DNA from: CAVTLG01 sp963735495
GTDB taxonomy: Bacteria > Chloroflexota > Ktedonobacteria > Ktedonobacterales > Ktedonobacteraceae
Assembly (NCBI GenBank): GCA_963735495.1
Contig: CAVTLG010000015.1
Span: forward strand, 62,001 to 126,000
Length of the DNA: 64,000 bases
Direction: 5' to 3'
Positions within the stretch are counted from its first letter, which is position 1, and each line of letters opens with the position of its first letter. Made by a program: the position numbers and the translations under genes. Positions 43,722 to 52,682 of this stretch are shown here, one piece after another. The notes below the pieces were generated by a model. That model had not been told where the DNA came from. It saw only the letters and a list, made by a program, of their open reading frames with translations, and ran no database searches.

Positions 43722-44665
43722 GCACCGCAAATGCTCCCAACCCGTTACAACAGCCAACGCTGCCAACCGAGCCTGAACCGTCTCAGCGGTGGTATCAGCC
43801 GATAATCCCCTCTGCGAAGTGGGCAAGTATCCTTTTTCTTTTCTACCTGATCGGGCCAGTGATCGTCTACGCCAAGGGCACACAAGCATATGCCGCCGGT
43901 CCCATGTGGGAGGCAGAGAAACGCTGGGCACGCATCAATGGATCAGCCTTCCTATCACTGCTCTGGTATGTCCCTCTGGCAATCTTTCACACGCCGCTGG
44001 CATCATTCTGGTCCTCAACCTTCATCACCTTTGCAGAGTGGTTCCATCTCCCGTTTCTCGCCTGGTTCGGCGGCACCTCGCTCATTACGCCATTGCCTTC
44101 AAGCACGCTCCTCCGCTGGCTGCTTTCGTTCCCTCTGGCCGGACTCTTGACGATTTTCATGGAAATGGTGCAACCACAGACCACCTGGGAAACGAAGCGA
44201 GTGCTCACATCGGACGAACAACGAGAAGTCGCAGCAGCAGTGGCAGCCCAGGAAAAGAAAAAGATCAGGGCTGCACAGAAGTTGAGCACGACCTCAACCA
44301 GCACTGCGGCTCCTCCTGCCAAGAAAAGGAAACCACGCACACCAGCAACCTCAAAGGATGAGAAAGCACCACGTATTCCGAAAGCCGATTCGCTCTGGGG
44401 CAGTATCGACTGGAAGACGGTCCCTGAGACACATCCACTCAAACAGGCTGCGCGACAGGAGGCTCAAGACCTGGAGGCGAAGCGACGAGAGAAGGAACGG
44501 AGCCGCTGGCTTGCCCAACAACAGGCATCCTTTCCGTCACCCATGGTTGATTCAACGCTTGCATCACCCACCAAGCCTGCCTCTCCTCCATCGGCTTCAC
44601 CTGCAACCCCACGAGGAAAGGATGAGTACAACTGGGATGAGGGCGAAGGATCGATCCAGGCGTAG
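43718..44665 (+). CDS. Membrane protein with a long charged C-terminal tail
   Basis: This 315-residue protein has about three hydrophobic helices in its first half (residues ~30-52, ~75-92, ~125-150) and a Lys/Ala/Pro-rich soluble tail (~165-315: AAAVAAQEKKKIRAAQKL, PAKKRKPRTPATSKDEK). No family recognised. ATGA-coupled to the replication-relaxation-like gene, and 15 bp before the next membrane gene, so the three probably act together, possibly as a transfer apparatus. Confidence 0.6.
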   Translation: MSTANAPNPLQQPTLPTEPEPSQRWYQPIIPSAKWASILFLFYLIGPVIVYAKGTQAYAAGPMWEAEKRWARINGSAFLSLLWYVPLAIFHTPLASFWSSTFITFAEWFHLPFLAWFGGTSLITPLPSSTLLRWLLSFPLAGLLTIFMEMVQPQTTWETKRVLTSDEQREVAAAVAAQEKKKIRAAQKLSTTSTSTAAPPAKKRKPRTPATSKDEKAPRIPKADSLWGSIDWKTVPETHPLKQAARQEAQDLEAKRREKERSRWLAQQQASFPSPMVDSTLASPTKPASPPSASPATPRGKDEYNWDEGEGSIQA

Positions 44666-44680
44666 ACAAAGGAGGACCGT

Positions 44681-45772
44681 ATGAAAGGCACCACACTCAA
44701 CAGGCAACACTTGCGTCCTATCGCAGTGCGCACATTAACCACGGCAAGTTGTATTGGGGGACTCCTGACGCTCATCTTTGGCGCATGGATTGTTCCCTGG
44801 ATAGCCGACGTAGGGCAGTGGCTCATCCACCAGATCCCCTGGTGGCACCAGGTGGGAACATTCCCCAACGTGCTACGCTTCCTTGCTGTGCCTGATCTCC
44901 GGCTGAGTTTGATCTGGCTCGCGTACTACCTGATCACCTATCTCTGGGCAGTAGCAACCCTTTCACCGCGTCAGCAACTGGCACTCAGGACTAAAATTGC
45001 CCAGGAGTATCGCGAAAAAGATGATGAGTGGGACTTGAATAGCTCTGGTTTCGACACCTACCACCAGGCACCTCAGCCAAAAGAAGCTATTCCTCTCTCG
45101 CAAGCCTGGCCGGGCGAACTCAAGCACCAGCTCGTCGAACACTGCTATGAGCAATATCGTAAGGCCCTCAAGCGCTTTGATCCACCACCTCTTGATTTGA
45201 AAACGCCTCTGACCTTTTCTTACCGCAAAGCAGGCCAAATAGAATGGAGAGACTCAACCCTGGTTCTCCCCGAACAGGTATTGACCCCGGAGCGTATTCA
45301 TGAACTCCTTCCCTTCCTGGCTCATTTCCTCTACGACTATAATGCAGAACACATCACGACAGAGGAAACTCACGGCTTTCCTGATCACGTACCGCTCGCG
45401 GCGCTCCTGTTCATCACCGGGAACTTCTTGTGGCTGCCTGTTCTCTCTAAGCACAACACGGAAGAGGAAGTCGTCAGAGATTCTCACGCCCAACAAAGAG
45501 AGCTGGTCTTAGAGCGTGACACGTTCGCCGTCCTCCTGGGCCAAGGTCCGGCGCTCGAACATCAGCTTCGGCGGGTCGAAGAAGAGCTAAAAAAACGGAG
45601 TGAGACAGATAAAAGTGTCCCAACGCTCATCGAACGGATTGGACACCTCGAAGTCCTCAACGAGCAAGAACGCCAGGAAATGCGCCAACTAGGACTCAAT
45701 CCAAAGAGACCACCACTGGTGGGAGATCCGCCCTTCGGGCAGATTGGGAAGGGCAAGAACCGAAAACCATAA
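44681..45772 (+). CDS. Membrane protein with a large soluble domain, last gene before ssrA
   Basis: This 363-residue protein has about two N-terminal membrane helices (residues ~18-38 and ~70-92) and then a soluble region of about 260 residues containing a charged helical segment (ALEHQLRRVEEELKKR). A hydrophobic stretch (VPLAALLFITGNFLWLPVL) lies near residue 235. AAAGGAGG precedes the ATG. Not recognised. It is the last element gene; 255 bp of non-coding DNA separate it from the tmRNA 3' end. Confidence 0.6.
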   Translation: MKGTTLNRQHLRPIAVRTLTTASCIGGLLTLIFGAWIVPWIADVGQWLIHQIPWWHQVGTFPNVLRFLAVPDLRLSLIWLAYYLITYLWAVATLSPRQQLALRTKIAQEYREKDDEWDLNSSGFDTYHQAPQPKEAIPLSQAWPGELKHQLVEHCYEQYRKALKRFDPPPLDLKTPLTFSYRKAGQIEWRDSTLVLPEQVLTPERIHELLPFLAHFLYDYNAEHITTEETHGFPDHVPLAALLFITGNFLWLPVLSKHNTEEEVVRDSHAQQRELVLERDTFAVLLGQGPALEHQLRRVEEELKKRSETDKSVPTLIERIGHLEVLNEQERQEMRQLGLNPKRPPLVGDPPFGQIGKGKNRKP

Positions 45773-45914
45773 CACAGCTCTTTCTGCGTACTGAAGCGGT
45801 GAACGCTCCGACGCTCTCCATGTGCCGCAGATTGAGCACCTGAGAACCCAGATGAAACACCATAGCCTACCGAAATTGACCGATGAGAGAGCGTATTAGA
45901 GCGGTAAAATCTGG

Positions 45915-45936
45915 CGTTGCTACACCGTTGCTACAC
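45915..45936. repeat. Tandem CGTTGCTACAC, possible integrase arm sites
   Basis: The 11-bp unit occurs twice without a gap (45915-45925, 45926-45936), about 90 bp outside the 3' end of ssrA. Short direct repeats this close to an RNA-gene 3' end are typical integrase arm-type sites. Whether an att core of ssrA is repeated elsewhere cannot be seen in this window. Confidence 0.4.
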
Positions 45937-46027
45937 AGACGCAAAAGAGGCACAGTGTGGAGAAAAACCGAAGTGGCATAAACGAAGGCGAGAGGCGCGT
46001 CTAGTGCGTTGCCTCCCGCCGTGTTGG

Positions 46028-46413
46028 TGGTGGAGATGAGGGAGAGTCGAACTCCCTGTCCAGGCGAACTTACCGAAGAATGTACTACAAGTTTAGTCGA
46101 TGTTTTTCTTTTCGCTACAGTCTCCCACCGACAGGATACTTTAGCGCTGGCCCTCTGGTCTTAGATGACGCCTAGAAGGCGGTTAGCGTCACCGCAGTTC
46201 GCGTGTATGACACCCGAATCCCAACCCCACGAACTAAGGCCGGGTGGGCGTCGCGTCACTGGTTATTAGGCAGCGATAGCGAGAGCGGGCATTGCTACCC
46301 TATTGTTGTCTTGTTTGGCAACTATTGTTTTGTCGGTTGTTTAACGAGAGTGCATACCGACACCTCGACCTGCAATTCTTCAATCCGACCACCTGTCGAA
46401 ACCCGACATCCCC
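46028..46413 (-). ncRNA. ssrA: Transfer-messenger RNA (tmRNA)
   Basis: The RNA is read on the minus strand. The 5' end GGGGATG pairs with CATCTCC next to the 3' ACCA. GGGTTTCGAC follows the acceptor strand, and GGGAGTTCGACTCTCCC is the T-arm. The tag frame starts at a GCC resume codon after AATAGTT (46319) and reads AKQDNNRVAMPALAIAA then TAA (46266-46268), ending in the hydrophobic Ala-rich degradation signal. tmRNA rescues stalled ribosomes and marks the unfinished protein. The 3' end faces the mobile region, the usual orientation for integration at ssrA. Confidence 0.92.
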
Positions 46414-46518
46414 AGACGAAGATGTATTGAAGACGACGTCGGAAATCATCCTCTAACATACTGAATACCGCTACATTGTAGCACACACCTTGCCAAATAG
46501 CAACTTCAAATACAGGCT

Positions 46519-46899
46519 TTAACCCTCTACTGAGCGCAAAAAACGCTCGAGCTTCACAATGAAGCGCTCATGCTGACCCATACCGATTTTCTGTCGCTCA
46601 TCATATGCCTCAACCTGGAACACCAGGCGGCGTCCATCGATCTCGCGTAGCTCAGCAACAGCATGCACATGCTGTCCAGGCGGCGTAGCGGCCAGGTGAC
46701 GGACATTCACCAGCGTACCAACAGTCACCTGTCCCTCCGCCAGCTCGTCAGCTACAGCTTGCCAGGCTGCATTCTCCATCAATGAGATCATCATCGGCGT
46801 TGCAAAGACAGCGACGCCGCCAGCACCAACAGCAGCAGCCGTGTTTTCCTGGCTAACAATCGTTGTAGCTTCGCCTTTCAAGCCCACAGTCAGCGTCAT
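46519..46899 (-). CDS. Hotdog-fold thioesterase, FlK-like
   Basis: This 126-residue protein fits the fluoroacetyl-CoA-thioesterase-like group: VFATPMMISLMENAAWQAV (Thr and Glu of the active site), then VNVRHLAATPPGQHVHAVAEL (His) and VFQVEAYDERQKIGMGQHER. The family hydrolyses acyl-CoA thioesters; the true substrate cannot be told. Length is typical. It is divergent from GDPD with a 166-bp shared upstream region. Confidence 0.85.
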   Translation of the reverse strand: MTLTVGLKGEATTIVSQENTAAAVGAGGVAVFATPMMISLMENAAWQAVADELAEGQVTVGTLVNVRHLAATPPGQHVHAVAELREIDGRRLVFQVEAYDERQKIGMGQHERFIVKLERFLRSVEG

Positions 46900-46995
46900 A
46901 CAGGTATCCTTTCACATAAAATAGCCTTTACGATAGAGAACAACACAGAGCCGTCATCAATTCCTGGTACGTTGGTACGCCAGACTCTGCGTTAG

Positions 46996-47024
46996 TTGCA
47001 ATGCCAGCAACGCATTTGTATAAT
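46996..47024 (+). promoter_or_regulatory. Sigma-70-like promoter for the GDPD gene
   Basis: TTGCAA at 46996-47001, a 17-bp spacer, and a perfect TATAAT at 47019-47024, 41 bp before the start codon. Confidence 0.65.
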
Positions 47025-47065
47025 AGTGGCGTTATACGTCGTCTCGCTACTGGATAGGTAGAAGC

Positions 47066-47830
47066 ATGGCCCATACCGTTCAACGCGTTGCTCACCGCGG
47101 AGGTTCCCATCTCGCACCAGAAAACACACTTGCAGCCTTTCGCAACGCACTCACTATGCCCATAGATGCCATTGAACTCGATGTGCAGATGAGTCATGAC
47201 GGTGAGATTATTGTGTTTCATGATAATGTGGTCGATAGGATAACAGATGGCACAGGCAATCTACTTGACCTGGACTTCGCTTATCTGCGTTCGCTAAATG
47301 CGGCAACCCATTTTCCAGGTGGCTGGCCTCAGCCTGAACAGATTCCCACGTTGCGCGAGGTACTTGATCTTGCAAGGGGACGCGTGCGTGTGTATATCGA
47401 AGTAAAGTTGAGCCAACGAGATGGCGTCTATGGCAGATACCCTAAAATCGCCGATAGAGTCGTCACAGAAGTACGCGCAGCCAGAATGCTCGATCAAGTA
47501 TTTTTTATCTCTTTTGACTGGCCTATACTCACAAAGATCAAGTCACTTGACCCCTCATTGCAGGTTGGGGCACTGGTTTCACACGAGGCATGGTCCTCAC
47601 AGGCCGAACATGCACTCGAGGATTTATGCAAAAAGGTCTCATCGCTTGGTTGCAACTGGATTCATATGGATCGCAAACTCTTTACTCCTGCAATGCCAGC
47701 AGTCATCCATCAACGAGGACTCAAACTGGGCATCTGGACGGTGAACACAGGAGACGACCTACATTACCTGGCAGACGCTACCGTCGACTCGTTAACGACT
47801 GACCGACCTGATCTCTTCTCTGACCGATGA
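47066..47830 (+). CDS. Glycerophosphodiester phosphodiesterase
   Basis: This 254-residue protein has the GDPD active-site pattern: VAHRGG (~8-13) with the first catalytic His, APENTLAAF, IELDVQMSHDGEIIVFHD (Glu, Asp and second catalytic His), then VYIEVKL and a C-terminal GIWTVNT with TDRPDL. It cleaves glycerophosphodiesters to glycerol-3-phosphate and an alcohol. No signal peptide, so cytoplasmic. No operon partner. Confidence 0.9.
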   Translation: MAHTVQRVAHRGGSHLAPENTLAAFRNALTMPIDAIELDVQMSHDGEIIVFHDNVVDRITDGTGNLLDLDFAYLRSLNAATHFPGGWPQPEQIPTLREVLDLARGRVRVYIEVKLSQRDGVYGRYPKIADRVVTEVRAARMLDQVFFISFDWPILTKIKSLDPSLQVGALVSHEAWSSQAEHALEDLCKKVSSLGCNWIHMDRKLFTPAMPAVIHQRGLKLGIWTVNTGDDLHYLADATVDSLTTDRPDLFSDR

Positions 47831-48027
47831 GCATCGTAGGACACAAGATTCTATGCTGGCACTATTGGGGAATACTAGAGAGAAATGTGTCTCTCAGGGA
47901 AGACTATTCGTTCTATTAACAAGAAAAGCAATGGTACTACCTTTTTCTAGCTTAGCGCCGGCAGTATGATATACTGGGTGTCTAAGGTAAGGACTAAAGA
48001 GGTAATACCTGGTCGTGAGTGGAGATC

Positions 48028-49044
48028 ATGAGCATGCAACACACAGAAATATCACTAGAAGTGAAAGAGACCGCAACGGCCATAGAAGAAGCTGAGGCAC
48101 AGCAAGTCGCGGTTTCGATTGTTGTGCCGGTTATGAATGAACAGCAGAATATACCGATACTTTTTGAAAGATTAACGCAACAGCTCGTACAATTGGGCAA
48201 AACCTATGAAATCATTTTTATCGACGATGGCAGCACAGATGCCACCTTTAATGAATTGAAGAAGTTACATGAAAAGGCTCCAGGTGTCGTACGTGTTGTA
48301 CGCTTTCGCAGAAATTTCGGCAAAACTCCTGCCCTGGTCGCAGGTTTTAGCCGTTGCCGTGGCGAGATCGTCTTCACCATGGACGGCGATCTACAGGATG
48401 ATCCCCAGGAGATTCCCAGATACCTCGAAAAGCTTGACGAAGGTTATGATCTCGTCTCAGGTTGGAAATTTCCTCGTCTGGACCCAATAACGAAGACGCT
48501 CCCGTCGCGTGTATTTAACCCGCTAGTCAGTAAACTGACTGGTGTCCACTTGCATGATATCAACAATGGCTTTAAAGCGTATCGTCGTGAAGTCATCGAG
48601 GATCCCTATCTGAAATTGTATGGAGATTTCCATCGTTTCATTCCAGTCTTCGCCGTAGCGCGGGGATTTCGCGTGACAGAAATTAAAGTACGTCATCATC
48701 CACGCCAATTTGGGGTCTCCAAATTCGGCGCGCGTCGTTTTGCCCAGGGCTTGATAGACCTACTCAATATCCTGTTCCTGACAACCTATTTACGCAAACC
48801 CTTGCGCCTGTTTGGTCCCATCGGCTTCTGGACCTGCCTGGCAGGCTTCCTGGTAGATGTCTGGGTAGTCGTGAGTAGTTATCTCACCCATACACAGATC
48901 CATAATCGACCGCTGCTCTTCGTCGGCATTCTCTTGATGATCATTGGCGCTCAGTTTGTGATGACGGGCCTGCAAAGTGAAATGATTCGTCACTATGCAT
49001 TCCAACAAGGGGAGGAATATAGTATCAGGCAGGAACTGAATTAA
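48028..49044 (+). CDS. GT2 glycosyltransferase, dolichyl/undecaprenyl-phosphate sugar synthase type
   Basis: This 338-residue protein has a GT-A domain (VSIVVPVMNEQQNIPILFER, IIFIDDGSTDATF, the metal-binding DGDLQDDP) and two C-terminal membrane helices (~265-285 and ~298-320). The pattern fits transferases that load a sugar on a polyprenyl phosphate, as in GtrB/ArnC/DPM1 relatives. The sugar is then used by membrane glycosyltransferases such as the DUF2079 protein that follows. GTG at 48019 and ATG at 48034 are alternatives; GTGGAG lies just before the ATG at 48028. Confidence 0.88.
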   Translation: MSMQHTEISLEVKETATAIEEAEAQQVAVSIVVPVMNEQQNIPILFERLTQQLVQLGKTYEIIFIDDGSTDATFNELKKLHEKAPGVVRVVRFRRNFGKTPALVAGFSRCRGEIVFTMDGDLQDDPQEIPRYLEKLDEGYDLVSGWKFPRLDPITKTLPSRVFNPLVSKLTGVHLHDINNGFKAYRREVIEDPYLKLYGDFHRFIPVFAVARGFRVTEIKVRHHPRQFGVSKFGARRFAQGLIDLLNILFLTTYLRKPLRLFGPIGFWTCLAGFLVDVWVVVSSYLTHTQIHNRPLLFVGILLMIIGAQFVMTGLQSEMIRHYAFQQGEEYSIRQELN

Positions 49045-49192
49045 TGCACAGGGCAACAGGGCAAAAAATTGGCCTCCTATCAAGAGGCAAACAGATACAC
49101 GCATTTCAACAAGAGGAGGTTGCTTCGTGCCATCAACCTGCAATCCAGGAGCTAGCAGCTTCCAGTCAACATAGTTCTCAGGGGTAGTGAAT

Positions 49193-51103
49193 ATGGAAAG
49201 TGGGGAGGAAGTGAGTACTATTATCTGGCGTGCGCGTCTTGCCATACTGACAAAGCGCTACTGCCTGTATCCAGCACCTAAACCAATGCCACACACGCGT
49301 TGGTTCTGGGTAGCAACTGGGATCGTCACGGCAGTAGTGTTTCTGTTTTGTGGCTACTTCATTATCTACTTAACCACGCGGCAAAATGCCTTTCTGACCA
49401 ACGCAGAAGACCTGGGCACGATGGATCAGGCTATCTGGAACACAGTGCACGGCCAACTGCTCCATCAAACAGTGTGCAACGTTATCTCCGATACAAACTG
49501 TTACTCGTTGCGTGGATATAACCGTTTTGCCATCCACTTTGAGCCAATTCTCTTGCCAATCTCGCTCCTCTATCTGATCTGGGCCGACCCGAAGACGTTA
49601 GTCGTGCTACAGACACTCGTGGTGGCAAGCGGTGCATTTCCAGCTTTCTGGCTCGCGCGCTTGCGCTTACACAGCGAACTGGCAGGCGTGATGATCGCCC
49701 TGCTCTATCTGCTCCTGCCAGCTCAACAGCAAGCAACAACCTATGATTTTCACGCGGTAACATTTACGGCTGCCCTCTTGCTCTTCGTGCTCTATTTTAT
49801 GTATACACGACGCGCGGTCTGGCTTTTCACCTTCGCTATCCTGGCAATGGCCTGCAAAGAGGAAATTCCGCTGGTCGTCGCAGCATTTGGACTCTGGTCA
49901 GTGCTCTTTCAACAGCGTTGGCGCAGTGGCCTCCTGCTCTTCTTACTAGGCATACTCTGGTTCTGGCTGAGCTTTGCTGTCATTATGCCCCACTTTAGCC
50001 CAACCGGCCATCCTTTGCTGATCTCGCGCTATGCACAACTCGGAAAACCATCACACTTCGTCATCAATGTTATACTTCATCCAGGGGCTTTCTTGCAACA
50101 GTACCTACTGGAACCAGGGCACGCAGCCTATCTCAAGGCACTCTTTGCCCCTACCAGATTTCTACCACTCCACGGCCACTTCCCCATCCTCTACGTGCCA
50201 TTTTTCGCACCATGGATACTGGTGATGGCCGTGCCAACGCTAGCAATCAACCTGCTCAGTTCTGATCCACAGATGTACAGCGGACTTTTTCAGTACAACG
50301 CTGAGATTGTACCTGTGCTTATTTTCGCCTGTATCGAGGGCTGTGTGGTTCTCCTGTGGCTACTACGCATAATCGGAAGCTGGTTACTCGTCTGTATTCA
50401 ACAGATACAAACACTCAGACACATACCTACTTTCCGCTGGCTCTACGCTCCAGCAGGACGTGTATGTCTACTTACCTTGCTGCTGACCAGTGTACTCTTC
50501 AGTACCATACACTCAGATTATTATTTTCACGGTCAGATGCCATTCTCAATCGGCTTCTCATGGCCCAGTACGTCAGCCCATACAGAGCTGGCGCAAAACC
50601 TGCTGACCATGATCCCGGCAGATGCATCTGTTTCAGCACAAACAAGGTTCGTACCGCATCTCAGCCACCGAAAATATATCTATCTCTTTCCCTATGCTGA
50701 CAATAGCGCGGAGTATATTTTCTTAGATACTACCAGCGACATCTATCCTTTTCCCAACTTTACGAGCTATACCAATGAAGTGAAGCGAGTTCTGTTAGAT
50801 GGACATTACGGTGTTATTGCAGCAAACAATGGATATCTGTTATTGAAGCAAGGATTGACTCCTCCCAGGATAGCTCCAATTGTTACAAGCACGCAGGCGG
50901 AGAACGCCAGTCAGAAAGAAGCACTGCAGCGTAGCTTCTCTGTTTCCCTTACAAACAAGCCAGGTTCCAAATGGGCTAGCAAATATGTCCATAGCCCTTT
51001 TACCTCTGGCATAAACATCGGGTACAATAATGGATGTACAGGCTCGGATTCCTTTGCGAGTTATTCATGCGCCAGGTACAGTTATACCGAGTCAGAGTAC
51101 TAA
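49193..51103 (+). CDS. DUF2079 multi-pass membrane protein
   Basis: This 636-residue protein carries about ten hydrophobic helices. The DUF2079 signature lies after the first helix: TRQNAFLTNAEDLGTMDQAI, with the nearby HFEPILLPISLLYLI and YDFHAVTFTAALLLF. DUF2079 proteins are GT-C-like membrane enzymes, possibly glycosyltransferases using polyprenyl-linked sugars, consistent with the GT2 gene 148 bp upstream. The C-terminal ~130 residues are soluble and outside. AGGGG eight bases before the ATG at 49193 supports this start over a GTG at 49187. Confidence 0.85.
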   Translation: MESGEEVSTIIWRARLAILTKRYCLYPAPKPMPHTRWFWVATGIVTAVVFLFCGYFIIYLTTRQNAFLTNAEDLGTMDQAIWNTVHGQLLHQTVCNVISDTNCYSLRGYNRFAIHFEPILLPISLLYLIWADPKTLVVLQTLVVASGAFPAFWLARLRLHSELAGVMIALLYLLLPAQQQATTYDFHAVTFTAALLLFVLYFMYTRRAVWLFTFAILAMACKEEIPLVVAAFGLWSVLFQQRWRSGLLLFLLGILWFWLSFAVIMPHFSPTGHPLLISRYAQLGKPSHFVINVILHPGAFLQQYLLEPGHAAYLKALFAPTRFLPLHGHFPILYVPFFAPWILVMAVPTLAINLLSSDPQMYSGLFQYNAEIVPVLIFACIEGCVVLLWLLRIIGSWLLVCIQQIQTLRHIPTFRWLYAPAGRVCLLTLLLTSVLFSTIHSDYYFHGQMPFSIGFSWPSTSAHTELAQNLLTMIPADASVSAQTRFVPHLSHRKYIYLFPYADNSAEYIFLDTTSDIYPFPNFTSYTNEVKRVLLDGHYGVIAANNGYLLLKQGLTPPRIAPIVTSTQAENASQKEALQRSFSVSLTNKPGSKWASKYVHSPFTSGINIGYNNGCTGSDSFASYSCARYSYTESEY

Positions 51104-51204
51104 TGTCCTGCACTTGATGCCGTTGACAGCCGTCGATTAAAATGCATAGAGAAGTATCGTTGGCTTCCCACGACATATAGCAGTAGAACGAAAGAGGATG
51201 TAGG

Positions 51205-52545
51205 ATGGGCATCTATTTAGGTCAACTACCACCAGCTGAAATTGCGCGTCTCAAGGCAGAATTAGCAGAGACATTGACTGCCAATTTTTGCTATCCGCGC
51301 TTTTTTGATCATCGCACCGAGTCATTACACACACGTCCAGTTGACCGAGCTAAGCGTCAGGAGGTTTGGTTATACCTCAGTTCGGTCGATTTTACCGCCT
51401 GGAATCGCGTCGATCTGATGTCTCCTGAGCTACAAAATCAGATAGAACGCCTCTTCATCCAATTTATGCAGCGCAATCGCAGCTTCTTTGGTGAGCAGGG
51501 ACGACGCAGAATGTCTGATGTACGCATGCTAATTGGCACATGTGCCGCCTCTGTCTCCCAGAGACTACGCAATCACCTGAGCGGTCAGAAACAGACCAAT
51601 CCACCCTTTGGGAGTCCACGGCCTGTTGTCTCATGGACGACAACCACGATCAGCGGACGCGCAGAACCCGGTTGGGAACAAATAGCAGCCACCACCATGG
51701 TGCTTCAACAGCAGATACAAGAAGCACGCGGAGAGGTCAAAGCCTCCTCGGCGGCCAGCGATGGCCGCTTAGCCGTGCCTGGCGCAAGCGTAGCTGCGAC
51801 TCCAGTAGCCACGAATGGAGTAGGACGCCGTAGCCTACGTTCCCAACCCACAACCACAGGTGCCAACAATGGCGGTAGAGTTAACGAGACTGGAACTCAG
51901 CAACCTACAGCGCCTCAGCCCCACATCGGTTCGCGTCCGCTACCAGCAGTCGCTAAAGGCACACCTGTAACATCTGCACCAGCCGCATCTGTAGCGCCAC
52001 CAGTCAGTTCACGCCTATCAGGTCCATTAGCAGAAACACCTATCGTCGCACGCAAACCCGAACCACTTTCGCGTTCAGAGCCACGCGTTGCCGCCGTTTC
52101 ACCCGTGCAGGTACCAACCAGACCTGCAGGGAATGGGCGTACGTCACCGCAGTCTGGACCCTTGCCAGGGACATCTTCGTCGCTGTCCCGCAACCTGGCA
52201 CAGGCAACGCAGTCGAGCCAGACCGCCCAAAGTGTTGCTCCCACCACTGGCCCACGTGAGATGATGTCAGTGGGAGAAGACGATGTCGCTATCTTTGAGC
52301 AGATGCGCCACCAGTTGGTGCTCTGGCTACGCCTGGAAGCGATAAAAGCGGATATAGAAATCAGCGGTCAAGGGCCTGCTCAGCTCCTCGACCTGCTACG
52401 TCAGCAAGCGCATATAGATGAGACGCGCCTACAGGTTATTTCGACATTGCTCAATCTCTCAAATCAGGTCATCAAAACGGGATTAGTGACGGTCCTGGAT
52501 TATAAACAGGCATTGATGTTCCACCTGATGCACACACGCAACTAA
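51205..52545 (+). CDS. Hypothetical protein with conserved ends and a disordered middle
   Basis: This 446-residue protein has a folded N-terminal domain (~1-130; LPPAEIARLKAELAETL, WLYLSSVDFTAWNRVDL), a Pro/Ser/Thr/Ala-rich disordered region (~170-350) and a helical C-terminal part (LLDLLRQQAHIDETRLQVIS). Not recognised. It converges with mfd on a shared terminator. No membrane segment. Confidence 0.7.
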   Translation: MGIYLGQLPPAEIARLKAELAETLTANFCYPRFFDHRTESLHTRPVDRAKRQEVWLYLSSVDFTAWNRVDLMSPELQNQIERLFIQFMQRNRSFFGEQGRRRMSDVRMLIGTCAASVSQRLRNHLSGQKQTNPPFGSPRPVVSWTTTTISGRAEPGWEQIAATTMVLQQQIQEARGEVKASSAASDGRLAVPGASVAATPVATNGVGRRSLRSQPTTTGANNGGRVNETGTQQPTAPQPHIGSRPLPAVAKGTPVTSAPAASVAPPVSSRLSGPLAETPIVARKPEPLSRSEPRVAAVSPVQVPTRPAGNGRTSPQSGPLPGTSSSLSRNLAQATQSSQTAQSVAPTTGPREMMSVGEDDVAIFEQMRHQLVLWLRLEAIKADIEISGQGPAQLLDLLRQQAHIDETRLQVISTLLNLSNQVIKTGLVTVLDYKQALMFHLMHTRN

Positions 52546-52575
52546 TCATCCATGAAAAAGCAGGGGGTCCAACCG

Positions 52576-52620
52576 GGTAGGGGCGTGTCAAGGCCACAAA
52601 CGCCCCTACCATCCCTTTTT
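52576..52620. terminator. Bidirectional terminator between two convergent genes
   Basis: GGTAGGGGCGT (52576-52586) pairs perfectly with ACGCCCCTACC (52600-52610) around a 13-nt loop, with TTTTT at 52616-52620. It lies between the ends of the 51205 gene and mfd. Confidence 0.8.
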
Positions 52621-52682
52621 CTCCCTGGTCTTCACTCAGCGCCAGCAGACCTGAAGAGTTACCCCACTTGAGGGGATTGAAA

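Noticed and set aside
46203..46430. Plus-strand frame of 75 codons
   Set aside because: It lies across the tmRNA gene, whose structure and tag frame are clear on the other strand.
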